A stretch of 64,000 nt of DNA from Alphaproteobacteria bacterium (GCA_016125165.1 WGMH01000003.1:186001-250000), one strand, 5' to 3'; positions 1 to 10,615 are shown, numbered from the stretch's first letter. Notes: generated by a model not told the origin, from the letters alone. Program-made: numbers and translations.

Positions 1-47
1 TTTTCGAATCTTGCGCGCCGCGCGGGAAAAGAAAAATCATTCACTCG

Positions 48-118
48 CCTCATCCTGAGGAATTCCAAGGCGCTCGCCTCTGAAGTCCGCGGCAGTCCGT
101 GGCGAAGCACAATGTGTC
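48..118. repeat. possible partial interspersed intergenic repeat
   Basis: This non-coding end of the window begins with the small inverted repeat CCTCA-tcc-TGAGG (about 50-62) and closes with GGCGAAGCA. This resembles the abundant palindromic intergenic elements of many alphaproteobacterial genomes. Only one clear arm is visible, so it may be a decayed copy or chance. I see no coding signal between position 1 and the end of nrdR. Confidence 0.3.
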
Positions 119-146
119 TTAAGGGTGCACGGCCAGCGCGAAACCG

Positions 147-605
147 TCAGTCCTTGTCGCCGGACATTTCACCCAGTAGCGCCTCGAAATCCTTGGTCTC
201 GCGAAAGTTCTTGTAGACCGAGGCAAAGCGCACATAGGCCACCTTGTCTAGGCTCTGCAGCGCCTGCATCACCAGCTCGCCGATCATCGTGGACGGAATC
301 TCGTTTTCGCCCAGGCTTTCCAGACGGCGAACGATCCCCGTGACACTGCGTTCGATGCGCTCGGCTTCCACCGGGCGTTTGCGCAGCGCATGCGCCAGCG
401 AGCGTTCCAACTTGTCGCGATCGAAGGGCTCGCGCCGTCCCGACTTCTTCACCACGATCAGCTCACGCAGCTGCACGCGTTCGAAGGTGGTGAAGCGTCC
501 GCCACAGGCCGGGCAATGACGCCGCCTGCGGATGGCCGAATTGTCTTCCGACGGGCGGCTATCCTTCACCTGACTATCGTCATGACCGCAGAACGGGCAG
601 CGCAT
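147..605 (-). CDS. nrdR: transcriptional repressor NrdR
   Basis: NrdR represses ribonucleotide reductase genes by binding NrdR boxes when loaded with ATP/dATP. The 152-residue product has the N-terminal zinc ribbon with Cys3, Cys6, Cys31 and Cys34, then an ATP-cone domain (about residues 47-137). Length and domain order are those of the family. It lies 21 bp downstream of glyA on the same strand, the usual alphaproteobacterial glyA-nrdR pair, so co-transcription is likely. No ribonucleotide reductase gene is in the window. The ATG at 605 gives the canonical MRCPFC start. Confidence 0.97.
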   Translation of the reverse strand: MRCPFCGHDDSQVKDSRPSEDNSAIRRRRHCPACGGRFTTFERVQLRELIVVKKSGRREPFDRDKLERSLAHALRKRPVEAERIERSVTGIVRRLESLGENEIPSTMIGELVMQALQSLDKVAYVRFASVYKNFRETKDFEALLGEMSGDKD

Positions 606-626
606 GGTTTTCGGCTTCCTTGATGA

Positions 627-1931
627 TTATTGGTAGATCGGAAACTTGGCGCACAACTCTCCGACACGCGCGCGCACAGATGCTTCGACGGCAGCATCGC
701 CCTCTTCGCCCCTTGCGGCCACCGCTTCCACCACTTCGACAATCAGCTTGCCGATGGTGCGGAATTCAGCCGGACCAAAGCCGCGCGTGGTGCCCGCCGG
801 CGAACCCAGGCGAATGCCCGAGGTGATCGCGGGCTTTTCCGTGTCGAATGGAATGGCGTTCTTGTTGGTGGTGATCGCGGCGCGATCCAGCGCGCGTTCG
901 GTGGCGCGGCCGGTCGCCTTTTTCGGTCGCAGATCGACCAGCATCACGTGCGTGTCCGTACCGCCGGACACAATATCGAGGCCTTCGGCGTGCAGCGTCT
1001 CGGCAAGAACCTTCGCGTTCTCCACAACATTGCGCGCGTAAATCTTGAACTCCGGCCGCAACGCCTCTCCAAAGGCCACAGCCTTTGCCGCAATTACATG
1101 CATCAGCGGGCCGCCCTGAAGCCCGGGGAATACTGCCGAATTGATCTTCTTTCCAAGATCGAGATCGCGCGACAGGATCATGCCGCCGCGCGGCCCCCGC
1201 AATGTCTTGTGCGTCGTGGTGGTAACAACGTGCGCATAGTCGAGCGGGTTGGGATGAACACCGCCCGCCACCAGACCGGCAAAGTGCGCCATGTCCACCA
1301 TGAAATACGCGCCTACGGAATCGGCGATTTCGCGGAAACGCTTGAAGTCGATGAAGCGCGCATAGGCCGAACCGCCCGCGATAATGAGCTTAGGCTTGTT
1401 CGCCTTCGCCGTGGCTTCCAATTCGTCCATGTCGATGCGGTGGTCCTGACGGCGCACGGTGTAGGACACCGGCTTGAACCATTTGCCCGACTGATTGACC
1501 GGCGAACCATGCGTGAGGTGACCACCTGCCGCCAGATCGAGCCCCATAAAGGTGTCGCCGGGCTGCATGAGCGCAAAAAACACCGCCTGATTGGCCTGGG
1601 CGCCGGAATGGGGCTGCACATTGGCGAAGTCGCATGCGAAAAGGCGCCTGGCGCGGTCGATGGCCAGTTCTTCGGCGATGTCCACGTATTCGCAGCCGCC
1701 ATAGTAACGGCGGCCCGGATAGCCTTCGGCATACTTGTTGGTGAGGACGGAACCTTGCGCTTCCATGACCGCCTTCGAGACGATGTTTTCGGAAGCGATC
1801 AGCTCGATCTTGTCGCGCTGGCGGCCAAGTTCCTGCGCAATGGCGGTGGCCACTTCGGGGTCCCGCGCACTCAGATCATCATTGAAAAAGCTGGCGCTGC
1901 GCGACCCGGTCGCGTTTTCGACTGCCGACAT
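627..1931 (-). CDS. glyA: serine hydroxymethyltransferase
   Basis: This is a PLP enzyme that interconverts serine plus tetrahydrofolate with glycine plus 5,10-methylene-tetrahydrofolate, the main source of one-carbon units. The 434-residue protein is full length. The PLP lysine is Lys242 in the [14 protein letters not shown] block, and the N-terminal LIASENIVS and [13 protein letters not shown] motifs are intact. It begins at the ATG at 1931 behind a GGTGAGGTAGGG ribosome-binding stretch and is followed by nrdR. Glycine made here also feeds hemA, which lies about 1 kb away. Confidence 0.98.
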   Translation of the reverse strand: MSAVENATGSRSASFFNDDLSARDPEVATAIAQELGRQRDKIELIASENIVSKAVMEAQGSVLTNKYAEGYPGRRYYGGCEYVDIAEELAIDRARRLFACDFANVQPHSGAQANQAVFFALMQPGDTFMGLDLAAGGHLTHGSPVNQSGKWFKPVSYTVRRQDHRIDMDELEATAKANKPKLIIAGGSAYARFIDFKRFREIADSVGAYFMVDMAHFAGLVAGGVHPNPLDYAHVVTTTTHKTLRGPRGGMILSRDLDLGKKINSAVFPGLQGGPLMHVIAAKAVAFGEALRPEFKIYARNVVENAKVLAETLHAEGLDIVSGGTDTHVMLVDLRPKKATGRATERALDRAAITTNKNAIPFDTEKPAITSGIRLGSPAGTTRGFGPAEFRTIGKLIVEVVEAVAARGEEGDAAVEASVRARVGELCAKFPIYQ

Positions 1932-2309
1932 ACCCTACCTCACCGAAATGCCTGGCACGGGATGCCCTGACGCTGGCCGCCGGACCGTACCTGTCGTGCC
2001 CCTAGGCGTACCGCTTTACCAAATCTTGCGCCAGACACCAGACCTGTGCGCCGAAAAGCGGCACCCGCGGAAGGAACCCGGTATCCTTATGCAAAATGTT
2101 GTGGGCTTCTATGAAAAACGGAACTACCACAACAAAGAGCAATACACTCTTAGCGTGTTATAAAAGCTCGCAAAAGGTGTGCAAGTATTGGAATGCATTT
2201 TTACTAGTCAAAGACGCACCTTTATTAAGCCTCCCGAGACAATTCAATACAAACTGGGCAACAGAACCTATTGCATCAAGCCCTGCTTTGGGCGATACGA
2301 AATCCGAAT
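1932..2309. promoter_or_regulatory. divergent intergenic region, AT-rich towards mucR
   Basis: These 378 bp separate glyA (leftward) from mucR (rightward). The glyA-proximal half has the normal high GC content. From about 2090 to 2280 the composition turns sharply AT-rich, with many T-A steps and short A/T runs, unlike the rest of the window. Ros/MucR proteins favour AT-rich, TpA-rich targets and commonly autoregulate, so this is a plausible autoregulatory region (inference). I recognise no riboswitch here. Confidence 0.5.
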
Positions 2310-2789
2310 ATGAATTCAACAAGCGAAGTGCGGAGTTCGGGACAAGACATGCTGGGCGACGTTCACGGCGGCAAAGCCGACGATCTGCTGAAGCTGGCGA
2401 GCGATATTGTCGCCGCCTATGTGAGCAATAACCCCATTCCCGTCAGCGACGTTCCCGCGATGATCAAAAGCGTGCACGCCACGCTTGGCGGCCTTAGCGG
2501 TTCCGCACCGGGCGACGTCATCACCAGCCAGAAGCCTGCGGTCCCGGTGAAGAAGTCGGTGACGCCCGGCTACATCATCTGTCTGGAAGACGGCAAAAAG
2601 CTGAAGATGCTGAAGCGCTATCTGCGCTCCAACTACAATCTCACGCCGGAAGAATATCGCGCGAAGTGGGGCCTGCCGGCGGACTATCCGATGGTTGCGC
2701 CGGACTATGCCGCGCAGCGCTCCGAATTCGCCAAGAAAATCGGCCTCGGCAAGAATGCCCCGCCGGCGAAGAGCCGCCGCCGCGGTTAA
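2310..2789 (+). CDS. MucR/Ros-family transcriptional regulator, zinc-ligand-poor variant
   Basis: Ros/MucR proteins are small alphaproteobacterial DNA-binding regulators of exopolysaccharide, motility and cell-cycle genes. An N-terminal helical region containing DIVAAYVSNN (oligomerisation) precedes the Ros domain, which ends in the hallmark LTPEEYRAKWGLPADYPMVA. The classical Cys-x2-Cys/His-x-His finger is degraded: the first Cys is kept in CLEDGKK, but the second Cys is Asp and the helix histidines are Tyr/Asn (LKRYLRSNYN). Related metal-independent members are known. I chose ATG 2310 (159 aa); a TTG at 2271 and an ATG at 2343 are alternatives, none with a strong Shine-Dalgarno. Confidence 0.88.
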   Translation: MNSTSEVRSSGQDMLGDVHGGKADDLLKLASDIVAAYVSNNPIPVSDVPAMIKSVHATLGGLSGSAPGDVITSQKPAVPVKKSVTPGYIICLEDGKKLKMLKRYLRSNYNLTPEEYRAKWGLPADYPMVAPDYAAQRSEFAKKIGLGKNAPPAKSRRRG

Positions 2790-2819
2790 GTCCTCCAATA
2801 CTTTCGCGGCAGTTGAAAG

Positions 2820-2853
2820 CGCGGCGGCCCTATGGCTCGCCGCGTTTTCGTTT
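2820..2853 (+). terminator. rho-independent terminator after mucR
   Basis: A GC-rich stem (CGCGGCG, 2820-2826, with CGCCGCG, 2838-2844, plus an inner GCC/GGC) is followed by TTTTCGTTT. It sits 30 bp after the mucR stop and overlaps the stop codon of the converging small gene, so it may act in both directions. Confidence 0.7.
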
Positions 2854-3030
2854 GAGCACATATTGCAGCTTGCGCAGCGCGGCGGCTTCCAGCGTGGCTC
2901 GGGGCGCATTTGCTGGGCCAAGAATGACAGCTTCCACGCCGCTTGCGCCGTGGATCGCGGTCACCCTTACGGATGCACCCTGCACCAGAAACTCGAAGTA
3001 GATTTCAGAGCCGGACGAAGCGCCCGCCAT
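2830..3030 (-). CDS. small conserved alphaproteobacterial protein next to hemA
   Basis: The 66-residue product has a small beta-rich look: EIYFEFLVQGASVRVTAI, then VEAVILGPANAP, then a basic helical end (ALRKLQYVLKRKRGE). It resembles short proteins often encoded beside housekeeping genes in Alphaproteobacteria (I believe DUF6898), whose function is unknown. It starts 6 bp after the hemA stop on the same strand, so it is almost certainly translated from the hemA message. There is no signal peptide or membrane segment. Confidence 0.72.
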   Translation of the reverse strand: MAGASSGSEIYFEFLVQGASVRVTAIHGASGVEAVILGPANAPRATLEAAALRKLQYVLKRKRGEP

Positions 3031-3036
3031 GCCAGG

Positions 3037-4254
3037 TCAGGCCGCGCGCTTAAGCTGGTGGCTCGTCCACACCGTGTCGAGCGCCTTCACCAGCGCATGC
3101 ATCATCGCATCGTTGTGGTGCGGCGATGGTGTGAAGCGCAGGCGCTCCGTGCCGCGCGGCACCGTGGGAAAATTGATCGGCTGCACATAGATGCCGTGGT
3201 CGGCCAGCAGCGCATCGGATACCGATTTGCAAAGCGTTGCATCGCCCACAAACACCGGAACGATATGGCTGGTGGAATCCATCACCGGCAGCCCCGCTTC
3301 GCGCATCAGGCTCTTTAGCCGGGTTGCGCGCTCATGGATGGCGGTGCGTTCGGCTTCGCTTTCCTTCAGATGACGGATGGAGGCCAGCACACCCGCCGCG
3401 ATCGACGGCGCGACCGAGGTGGTGAAAATGAAACCCGGCGCGAAGGAGCGGATACAGTCCACAAGCTCGCGACTGGCGGCGATATAACCGCCCATGACGC
3501 CAAAGGCTTTGGCAAGTGTGCCTTCGACAATGTCGATCCGGTCCATGACGCCGTCGCGGGCAGCGACGCCTGCCCCGCGCGGACCATAGAGGCCGACGCT
3601 GTGGACTTCATCGATATAGGTCATGGCACCATATTTGTCGGCCAGATCGCAGATAGCCTCGACCGGCGCGAAATGCCCATCCATCGAATAGACAGCTTCA
3701 AAAGCAATCAGCTTCGGTGCGGAAGGATCGACCGTTTTCAGCTGAGCTTCCAGATCCGCCAGATCATTGTGCTTGAAGATTCGTTTCTCGCCGCCGCCAT
3801 GGCGGATACCCTCAATCATCGAGGCGTGGTTCAGTTCGTCGGAAAAGATGACAAGCCCCGGCAGCAACCGGGTGAGCGTGGATAGCGTCGCGTCGTTGGA
3901 AATATAGCCGGACGTGAAGACCAGCGCGGATTCCTTGCCATGGAGATCGGCTATCTCCGCTTCCAGTTCCACATGGTAGTGCGTGGTGCCGGAGATATTG
4001 CGTGTGCCGCCAGAACCGGCGCCCGCCGTATCCAGCGCTTCGTGCATAGCCGCCAGAACCTTCGGGTGCTGGCTCATGCACAGATAGTCGTTGCTGCACC
4101 ACACGGTGATCGGGCGCTTGGCGCTTTCCGAATAGAAATCGGCATTGGGGTAGCGGCCCCGCGCACGCACGATATCGGCAAAAACCCGGTATCGACCTTC
4201 GCGCCTCAGGCCCGCCAGGGCATCACGAAATTTCGTGGCATAGGGAAACGCCAT
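3037..4254 (-). CDS. hemA: 5-aminolevulinate synthase
   Basis: ALAS condenses glycine with succinyl-CoA to 5-aminolevulinate, the first step of the C4 (Shemin) tetrapyrrole pathway of Alphaproteobacteria. The 405 residues match the usual length. The PLP lysine is Lys249 in [33 protein letters not shown] and [17 protein letters not shown] are conserved. It heads a two-gene unit with the 66-residue partner. The next pathway enzyme, hemB, is also in the window, 13 kb away on the opposite strand. The upstream 192 bp show no operator that I can name. Confidence 0.98.
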   Translation of the reverse strand: MAFPYATKFRDALAGLRREGRYRVFADIVRARGRYPNADFYSESAKRPITVWCSNDYLCMSQHPKVLAAMHEALDTAGAGSGGTRNISGTTHYHVELEAEIADLHGKESALVFTSGYISNDATLSTLTRLLPGLVIFSDELNHASMIEGIRHGGGEKRIFKHNDLADLEAQLKTVDPSAPKLIAFEAVYSMDGHFAPVEAICDLADKYGAMTYIDEVHSVGLYGPRGAGVAARDGVMDRIDIVEGTLAKAFGVMGGYIAASRELVDCIRSFAPGFIFTTSVAPSIAAGVLASIRHLKESEAERTAIHERATRLKSLMREAGLPVMDSTSHIVPVFVGDATLCKSVSDALLADHGIYVQPINFPTVPRGTERLRFTPSPHHNDAMMHALVKALDTVWTSHQLKRAA

Positions 4255-4446
4255 CGCTACATCCCTCTCGCCGGCAATGGGCCGACGGCTGAAAGATATC
4301 TGGGGTCATTCTCGGATTTTCCAAGCGAATTGTCACATACGGCAAACTGCGCATTCAGTTGCAAGTCGTTCGCAAGTTGAACCCAAGTGATCGCCCGGCT
4401 GCGTCCGCGCGTAGGTTAAACCGACCAAGCCCCGTGGAGTGCGCCC

Positions 4447-5217
4447 GTGTCTGTTCTCATCCTGACCTTTGTGACGATCCTCGCCAGCACCGTCGCTCTC
4501 TGGCCGCTGAGCCTGCTGCTTCGCGATTGCAGCATCATCGACATTTTCTGGTCGTTCGGGTTCCTGATCATCGCTCTGGTCGCCATGCAGGCGGCACAGG
4601 CAGATGGCGCGCGCACTCTCATGGTGGTGGGGCTTGTCGCGCTCTGGGCCTTCCGGCTTGGCGTCCACATCTTCCTGCGCTGGCGCAAGAAAGGCGAAGA
4701 CTATCGCTATGCCGCCATGCGCGCGAAACACGGCGCGCGCTGGTGGTGGTGGAGTTTCTTTCAGGTGTTCATGTTGCAGGCATTGCTGCTTTGGACGATT
4801 TCGCTGCCGGTGCAGGCCGCGATCCTTGCGCCAGACAGCACGCATGGCCTGACTGACGCGTTGGGCGCGATGCTTGTTCTATGCGGCATTGCGCTCGAAG
4901 CCGTGGCAGATATCCAGCTCACGCATTTTCGCGCCAACCCCGCCAACGCTGGCCGGGTCATGGACCGCGGCGTATGGAGATGGTCGCGCCACCCCAACTA
5001 TTTCGCCGACGCACTGATGTGGTGGGGCTTCTATATTATCGCGCTCGGCATCGGCGGCTGGTGGACGATCATCGGCCCGATTGTGATGACCGTCCTACTG
5101 CTCAAAGTCTCGGGCGTCTCGCTCATGGAAGACGGCATCGACGAACGCAGGCCCGCTTATGCCGACTACAAACGCCGCGTCAGCGCCTTTGTGCCGATGC
5201 CACCCCGCAGGGGCTAG
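4447..5217 (+). CDS. DUF1295 integral membrane protein (steroid 5-alpha-reductase-like)
   Basis: This is a 256-residue polytopic membrane protein of the DUF1295 family, which shares its C-terminal fold with steroid 5-alpha-reductases and isoprenylcysteine methyltransferases. The diagnostic C-terminal block is present: [17 protein letters not shown] followed by [17 protein letters not shown], which forms the NADPH or SAM cofactor-binding region in relatives. Its substrate is unknown. The start is a GTG at 4447 preceded by GGAG at a 7-bp spacing. Its stop overlaps the stop of the converging monooxygenase gene by 4 bp. Confidence 0.88.
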   Translation: MSVLILTFVTILASTVALWPLSLLLRDCSIIDIFWSFGFLIIALVAMQAAQADGARTLMVVGLVALWAFRLGVHIFLRWRKKGEDYRYAAMRAKHGARWWWWSFFQVFMLQALLLWTISLPVQAAILAPDSTHGLTDALGAMLVLCGIALEAVADIQLTHFRANPANAGRVMDRGVWRWSRHPNYFADALMWWGFYIIALGIGGWWTIIGPIVMTVLLLKVSGVSLMEDGIDERRPAYADYKRRVSAFVPMPPRRG

Positions 5218-7022
5218 TGCCCGTTCAGCTCAAGCCCCTTGAGACTACCCTCCGCACGCCAGTCTTCGAGCACTTTCACAAAGGCGATGGGCCCCGCGCC
5301 ATAGGGGCCGTTCTGCGAGGCGCGTTCGGAAGGCTTGCCTTCATTGTTGTAGTAGCCCGGCGTGCACTCTTCGAGGAATCGCTGACGCATCACCGCGAGC
5401 GAGATGATGGTCTGCACCCATTCCTTCTCCGCCTGCTCCGATGCTTCCACCGTGCGGACCTGACGGTTCGCGCATTCACGGATGATATAGGACAGGTGCT
5501 TGCTCTGCTCATTGAGCATATGCGGATAGTTTGCGGTAAAGCCGGCTTGCGCATTGCTCATGATGAACACATTCGGAAAGCCCCGCGCATGCATGCCGTG
5601 CAGCGTCTCCACGCCATCGTCCCACTTCTGGGTGAGTGAGTTTCCGCCCTTGCCATAGAGCTCATAGCCTGAGCGGCGCGTGTAGCTGGTGCCGACTTCA
5701 AAACCCGTGGCGTAAATCAGGCAGTCGATTTCATATTCCTTGCCGTTGGCCACAATACCGTGCTCGGTGATGCGCTCCACACCCTGCCCGCCCGTATCGA
5801 CCAGCGTGACGTTCGGACGGTTGAAGGTCTGCAGATATTCATCGTGGAAACAGGGACGCTTGCAGAACTGGTTGTAATACGGCTTCAGCGCTTCTGCCGT
5901 ATTTGCGTCCGCAATGATCGAATCCACGCGCGCCCGGATCTGTTCCATCTTCTTGTAGTCGGCGAGCTGCATCAGCTCCATCGGGTTCCTGGCTTCGCCG
6001 CCAGCTTCCTGCTGTTTGCGCGCCAGAAACAGGATATTGCCGATGATGTCTGTCCAGCCGTCATTGACGAGGTCCTCCTCCTGGAAGCCTCCGGAAACCA
6101 GAACATTGAAATTGTCCATGCGCTTCTGCTGCCAGCCGGGCTCGAGGCTGCGCACCCACTGCGGATCGGTGGGACGGTTGTTGCGCACATCGATGGACGA
6201 CGGCGTGCGCTGGAACACGTAAAGCTCCTTTGCCCACTGGCCCAGATGCGGCACGCATTGCACAGCGGTAGCGCCGGTACCGATGATGCCAATGCGCTTG
6301 TCTTTTAACTTGGTAAGGCCGCCATTGGAATCGCCGCCGGTGTAGTCGTAATCCCATCGGCTGGTGTGGAACGAATGTCCCTTGAAACTATCCACCCCTT
6401 CGATACCGGGCAGCTTGGGCCGATGAAGCGGTCCGTTTGCCATCACCACGAAGCGCGCCTTCATGGCATCGCCGCGGTTGGTTTTCACGGTCCAGCGCGA
6501 GGTGGCTTCATCCCAGCGCATCTCCGTCACTTCGGTCTGGAAGCAGGCGTTGCGATAGAGATCGAAATGTTCGCCAATCGCGCGCGAATGTTGAAGAATT
6601 TCCGGTGCGCGCGAGTACTTTTCGACCGGCATGTAGCCAATCTCTTCGAGCAAGGGCAGATACACGTAGGACTCGATATCGCAGGCCGCGCCTGGATAGC
6701 GGTTCCAGTACCAGGTGCCGCCGAAGTCTCCGCCCTTCTCAATGATGCGAATGTCGTCAATGCCTGCTTCGCGCAGCCGCGCGCCCGCGAGCAGGCCGCC
6801 GAAACCGCCACCCACAACCACGACTTCCACTTCATCGGTGAGCGGCGCTCGTGCGAAGCCCGGCTTTACATAGGGATCTTCGAGATAGTGGGCAAACTGG
6901 CCCTTCATCTCGCGATATTGTTCGTTTCCCTGCTCGCGCAAACGCTTGTCGCGCTCGGCGCGGTATTTCGCGCGCAAAGCATCCGGATTGAAGCCGAGTT
7001 CGGCGGTATCGGACAGGCCCAT
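5214..7022 (-). CDS. flavin-containing Baeyer-Villiger-type monooxygenase
   Basis: The product is predicted to be an FAD- and NADPH-dependent oxygenase inserting oxygen into ketones. The 602-residue protein has a Rossmann FAD site (GGGFGG, 71-76), the [11 protein letters not shown] block (101-111), the type I BVMO fingerprint [11 protein letters not shown] (213-223, matching FxGxxxHxxxW) and a second nucleotide site (GTGATAV, 248-254). An N-terminal extension of about 60 residues ([17 protein letters not shown]) is typical of the cyclohexanone/steroid-monooxygenase-like subgroup. Substrate is not predictable. It is a single gene, separated by 95 bp from the ABC exporter. Confidence 0.92.
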   Translation of the reverse strand: MGLSDTAELGFNPDALRAKYRAERDKRLREQGNEQYREMKGQFAHYLEDPYVKPGFARAPLTDEVEVVVVGGGFGGLLAGARLREAGIDDIRIIEKGGDFGGTWYWNRYPGAACDIESYVYLPLLEEIGYMPVEKYSRAPEILQHSRAIGEHFDLYRNACFQTEVTEMRWDEATSRWTVKTNRGDAMKARFVVMANGPLHRPKLPGIEGVDSFKGHSFHTSRWDYDYTGGDSNGGLTKLKDKRIGIIGTGATAVQCVPHLGQWAKELYVFQRTPSSIDVRNNRPTDPQWVRSLEPGWQQKRMDNFNVLVSGGFQEEDLVNDGWTDIIGNILFLARKQQEAGGEARNPMELMQLADYKKMEQIRARVDSIIADANTAEALKPYYNQFCKRPCFHDEYLQTFNRPNVTLVDTGGQGVERITEHGIVANGKEYEIDCLIYATGFEVGTSYTRRSGYELYGKGGNSLTQKWDDGVETLHGMHARGFPNVFIMSNAQAGFTANYPHMLNEQSKHLSYIIRECANRQVRTVEASEQAEKEWVQTIISLAVMRQRFLEECTPGYYNNEGKPSERASQNGPYGAGPIAFVKVLEDWRAEGSLKGLELNGH

Positions 7023-7117
7023 GGTACGCTTCCCGAATAGTTGTCCGGGATATTATGCGGGAGCCGAATTGCGCGCGCGAGTGGAAATTTGCGGGGACCG
7101 GTCAAGCCGCCGTTGCG

Positions 7118-7894
7118 TCAAGTCTTGAGACGATACCCTGTCTTGAAGATCCAGATCACGATACCGAGGCAAAGTACAAAGAAGCCCAGCGTTGCGCCGA
7201 GGCTGAACCCGATGCCGACATCCGACGTTCCGTAGAAGCTCCAACGGAATCCGCTGATGAGATAGACAACCGGGTTGAACAGCGTGACGGTGCGCCAGCC
7301 CGGCGGCAGCATGGAAATGGAATAGAAGGCTCCACCAAGAAACGTGAGCGGCGTCACCACCAGCATTGGGATGATCTGTATCTGCTCGAAACTGTTGGCG
7401 AGCACGCCAATAATGAAGCCAAAAAGGCTGAAAGTGGCGGCCACCAGAATGAGCAACGCGACCATCGCAAAAGGGTGCTCGACACGAATGGGCACAAAGA
7501 ACGAGGCCACCAGCAGAATCACCAGACCCAGTACCACCGATTTCGTGGCCGCCGCACCAACATAGGCCAGCACTGTTTCCATTGCGGACACCGGCGCGGA
7601 CAGAAGTTCATAGATCGTGCCGGTAAATTTGGGGAAATAGATACCGAATGAGGCATTGAAAATGCTCTCGGTGAACAGCGACAGCATGATTAACCCAGGC
7701 ACGATGAACGCACCATAGGAAACCCCGTCCACGCTGGTCATGCGCGAGCCGATGGCTGCGCCGAAAACCACGAAATAGAGTGACGTGGTAATGGCGGGTG
7801 TCGCAAGGCTCTGCCAGATCGTGCGCAGGGCACGCGATATTTCGAAGCGATAGATGGCCCAGACAGCGTGGCGGTTGAAAGCGGGCGCGCTCAT
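7118..7894 (-). CDS. ABC-2 type transporter permease
   Basis: This 258-residue integral membrane subunit belongs to an ABC-2 exporter of the YadH/NodJ type, with about six membrane segments. The ABC-2 signature region around [19 protein letters not shown] lies in the first half and the segment [19 protein letters not shown] in the second. Its ATG overlaps the stop codon of the ATPase gene by four bases, so the two are translationally coupled. The exported substrate cannot be told; small hydrophobic molecules or polysaccharides are typical for the family. Confidence 0.92.
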   Translation of the reverse strand: MSAPAFNRHAVWAIYRFEISRALRTIWQSLATPAITTSLYFVVFGAAIGSRMTSVDGVSYGAFIVPGLIMLSLFTESIFNASFGIYFPKFTGTIYELLSAPVSAMETVLAYVGAAATKSVVLGLVILLVASFFVPIRVEHPFAMVALLILVAATFSLFGFIIGVLANSFEQIQIIPMLVVTPLTFLGGAFYSISMLPPGWRTVTLFNPVVYLISGFRWSFYGTSDVGIGFSLGATLGFFVLCLGIVIWIFKTGYRLKT

Positions 7895-8829
7895 GACTGC
7901 CCCCTCTGCCCGCTGACGAGGCTGACGAAAATATCTTCCAGAGAGCTTTGCTGCGTGTTCAAGTCACGATAGCCGATGCCAAGTTCCAACAGGCGGCGCA
8001 ACAGCGCCGGAATGCCAGTGTTCTCCGAGTTGGAATCGAAACTGTACTCAAGCTCCAGACCATCCGCTTTCAATGCCAGATTCCAATCGGCCAGCTCGGG
8101 CGGAACCGCTTCCATTCTCTCCTGCAACTGAAGCGTGAGCCGCTTCTTGCCCAGCTTTTTCATCAAGGCGGCTTTCTCTTCCACGAGGATCAGCTCACCC
8201 TTGTTGATGACACCGATGCGGTCGGCCATCTCCTCGGCTTCGTCGATATAGTGGGTGGTAAGAATGATGGTCACGCCGCTCTGGCGCAATGCGCGCACGA
8301 GATTCCACATGTCGCGGCGCAATTCCACGTCCACACCAGCAGTCGGCTCATCAAGAAACAGGATACGCGGCTCATGACTGAGCGCCTTGGCGATCATGAC
8401 ACGACGCTTCATGCCGCCTGACAGCGTGTTGATCGTGTCCTTGCGCTTTTCCCAGAGCGAAAGGTCTTTGAGTATCTTCTCGACATAGGCCGGATCAGGT
8501 GCGCGCGCGAAGAGGCCACGGCTGAAATTCACCGTGGCCCACACCGTTTCCCACATATCGGTGTGCAGTTCCTGCGGAACCAGACCGATCTTCATGCGTG
8601 CATCGCGATAGTCGCTCAGGACATCGTGACCATCGGCAGTGATGGCGCCGCTGGACGGCGTCACGATCCCGCAGACGATGGAAATGAGCGTCGTCTTGCC
8701 GGCCCCATTGGGGCCCAGCAGGGCGAAGATCTCGCCGCGGTTGATTTCAAGGTCGATACGCTTCAGGGCCTGATGGCCCGAAGCATAGGTCTTCGTCAGA
8801 CCGGATATCGAGACGATGGGTTCGGGCAT
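7891..8829 (-). CDS. ABC exporter ATP-binding protein
   Basis: This is the ATPase of the ABC-2 exporter. The 312-residue form starting at ATG 8829 ([15 protein letters not shown]) is chosen; a 60-residue longer reading would run into the GST gene. Walker A is GPNGAGKT (39-46), Q-loop Gln86, signature LSGGM (136-140), Walker B ILFLDEP (from 156) and a switch histidine in [10 protein letters not shown]. The C-terminal 90 residues are the YadG-like extension. It is coupled by ATGA to the permease. Confidence 0.94.
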   Translation of the reverse strand: MPEPIVSISGLTKTYASGHQALKRIDLEINRGEIFALLGPNGAGKTTLISIVCGIVTPSSGAITADGHDVLSDYRDARMKIGLVPQELHTDMWETVWATVNFSRGLFARAPDPAYVEKILKDLSLWEKRKDTINTLSGGMKRRVMIAKALSHEPRILFLDEPTAGVDVELRRDMWNLVRALRQSGVTIILTTHYIDEAEEMADRIGVINKGELILVEEKAALMKKLGKKRLTLQLQERMEAVPPELADWNLALKADGLELEYSFDSNSENTGIPALLRRLLELGIGYRDLNTQQSSLEDIFVSLVSGQRGQS

Positions 8830-8849
8830 GAGTGGTCTGGATTGCCGAT

Positions 8850-9497
8850 TCAGCGGGGCACCATATGAAGGTATGGCTCGGCTTCCTTCAATGTGCGGGC
8901 GATTGATGGGCGGGCCTTCAACCGTTCCAGATATTTCTGTGCATTTGGAAATCGTCCTTCCATAGGCACGCGGAAATCGGCGTAATAGAGCGCCGGAAGC
9001 GCCGCACAATCCGCCATGGTGAAGGCATCGCCCATGGCCCAGGTCTTGCCGGCCAAGTCTTCTTCCACCATGCGGTAGGCGGTTTCGATGGCGCGACGCG
9101 CGTCTGCCACGCCCATGGGGTCATGCATGCCTTCGGGCCGCATCTTGTCAGCCGTGATCTTCTGCATCGGCAACTGCAAATAGAGATCATAGAAGCGGTC
9201 GCGCATGCGCATCTGCCGGGCGGCATCGGGATCGGACGGGATGAATTTCGTCGCTCCGGGATAATGCTGATCCAGATACTCGATGATGATGCTGGATTCC
9301 GGAATGATCCGATCATCCCTGTCGTCACGCAGAACCGGGAATTTGCCAATCGGCCACATCTCATAGAAGGCATTGCGCTCACCTTCGTCCATCAGGTTCA
9401 CGATGTGCGGCACGAAGGCCGTGCCGTTCTCGTAAAGCGCGATCTCCGCCTTCCAGCAGAATGACGACAGCGGATGATAATAGAGATGGAGGCTCAA
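8850..9497 (-). CDS. glutathione S-transferase family protein
   Basis: The 215 residues contain an N-terminal thioredoxin-like domain ([21 protein letters not shown]; the cis-proline lies in GKFPVLRD and the SNAIL-type ESSIIIEYL follows) and an all-helical C-terminal domain. It probably conjugates glutathione to electrophiles in the cytoplasm. Its ATG overlaps the stop of the upstream YceI gene by four bases, and the ABC ATPase follows 20 bp later, so a YceI-GST-ABC exporter transcript is possible. Confidence 0.88.
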   Translation of the reverse strand: MSLHLYYHPLSSFCWKAEIALYENGTAFVPHIVNLMDEGERNAFYEMWPIGKFPVLRDDRDDRIIPESSIIIEYLDQHYPGATKFIPSDPDAARQMRMRDRFYDLYLQLPMQKITADKMRPEGMHDPMGVADARRAIETAYRMVEEDLAGKTWAMGDAFTMADCAALPALYYADFRVPMEGRFPNAQKYLERLKARPSIARTLKEAEPYLHMVPR

Positions 9498-10180
9498 CGT
9501 TTTTTCTCCTTCGGAGCCGCGGGCTTGTGCCAGGCAGGGCCGGTGAATTCCGTTTCGATGGCGATATCCACCCGGTCGCCCACACCCATACTGGTACCCG
9601 GCGGAGGCAGGCCATTGGTCATACCAAATTCAGAACGCTTGATGAATCCAGATGCGGAAAAGCCGGCGCGCGCATGCGGATCCATTTCGAAACCGGCCCA
9701 GCCACCATTGAAGACGGCATGTAGAACGACTGGCTTGGTCACGCCATGGAGCGTGAGGTTGCCGGTGATGTCGGCCGTGTTGGGCGCGGTCATCACGACG
9801 CGGGTGGAAACAAATTTCATTGTCGGGAATTTGTCGGCCTCAAAGAACTCCCTGCCCAGCACCTGTTCCAGGAAACCGGTAGGCGGTGTGTTCAGCACAA
9901 GCGAGCGAACATCTACCGTGGCCGTGATTTTGGAGGCGGAAGGCTCCTTGGGGTGGAGCTTAAGCGTCGCATCGAAATTGCTGAAATGCGCGGTGTAATT
10001 GGAAAATCCAATGTGGTTCACCTTGAAGGTGATGCTGGCGTGCGCCTTGTCGAGAGTATAGGCGCCAGCAGGCACTTCGGTCTTCACCGGCACAATATTC
10101 GCGGCGCTGTGCGCATGGGGCAGATCGCCAAGAACCGCCAGGCTCGCACCCAACAAAAAGCCCTTGAATGCGGGTTTCAT
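9494..10180 (-). CDS. YceI-family periplasmic protein
   Basis: YceI proteins are periplasmic lipocalin-like barrels binding long isoprenoid or lipid ligands. The 228-residue precursor has a signal peptide (MKPAFKGFLLGASLAVLG, with a cleavage region around AHSAA). The barrel carries the family landmarks YTLDKAHASITFKVNHIGFS, EFFEADKFPTMKFVST and GNLTLHGVTKPV, and a charged [10 protein letters not shown] tail. A VOC/PhnB-like gene ends 9 bp upstream and GST overlaps downstream, so this is the middle of a small stress-type cluster. Confidence 0.93.
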   Translation of the reverse strand: MKPAFKGFLLGASLAVLGDLPHAHSAANIVPVKTEVPAGAYTLDKAHASITFKVNHIGFSNYTAHFSNFDATLKLHPKEPSASKITATVDVRSLVLNTPPTGFLEQVLGREFFEADKFPTMKFVSTRVVMTAPNTADITGNLTLHGVTKPVVLHAVFNGGWAGFEMDPHARAGFSASGFIKRSEFGMTNGLPPPGTSMGVGDRVDIAIETEFTGPAWHKPAAPKEKKR

Positions 10181-10189
10181 GGCGTGGAC

Positions 10190-10597
10190 CTATTGCGCCG
10201 GAAAATTGATCATCCACGGAATGCCGAAGCGATCCGTGACCATGCCAAACCGCTTGGAAAAGAAAGTTTCGGCCATCGGCATGCGCACATCGCCACCTTC
10301 GCTCAGAGCCTTGAAGGCGCTTTCCGCCTGCTCCACCGAGGCGGCAATGAAAGAAACGGAGAATCCTTGCGGCTTGGTGTAACCGCCTTGCTGTCCATCC
10401 GATCCCATCAGTGCGGTGTCGCCAATTGTCATGGCGGCATGCATGATCTTGCCGCGCCAGCTCTCGGGAACCGAGGACGTTCCCGGTTCCATCGCGAACG
10501 GCAGCATCATATCGATCCTGCCACCCAACGCCTTTTCATAAAGTCTGAAGGCTTCCTCGCAGGTGCCATCGAAATTCAGGTAGGGATTTACGGGCAT
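10190..10597 (-). CDS. PhnB/glyoxalase-fold (VOC) protein
   Basis: This 135-residue member of the PhnB-like 3-demethylubiquinone methyltransferase/glyoxalase superfamily has the typical opening NPYLNFDGTCEEAFRLYEKA, then HAAMTIGDTALMGSD, and the closing WRGKI/RFGIPWMINFP elements. Family members are small dimeric proteins, mostly without an assigned reaction. The gene lies between a small membrane protein and yceI on the same strand. Confidence 0.9.
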   Translation of the reverse strand: MPVNPYLNFDGTCEEAFRLYEKALGGRIDMMLPFAMEPGTSSVPESWRGKIMHAAMTIGDTALMGSDGQQGGYTKPQGFSVSFIAASVEQAESAFKALSEGGDVRMPMAETFFSKRFGMVTDRFGIPWMINFPAQ

Positions 10598-10615
10598 GGT
10601 GTGTCTCCTTTTGCA

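Noticed and set aside
1932-2090. Glycine or other riboswitch upstream of glyA
   Set aside because: I could not find the conserved core of any riboswitch class that I know in this stretch.
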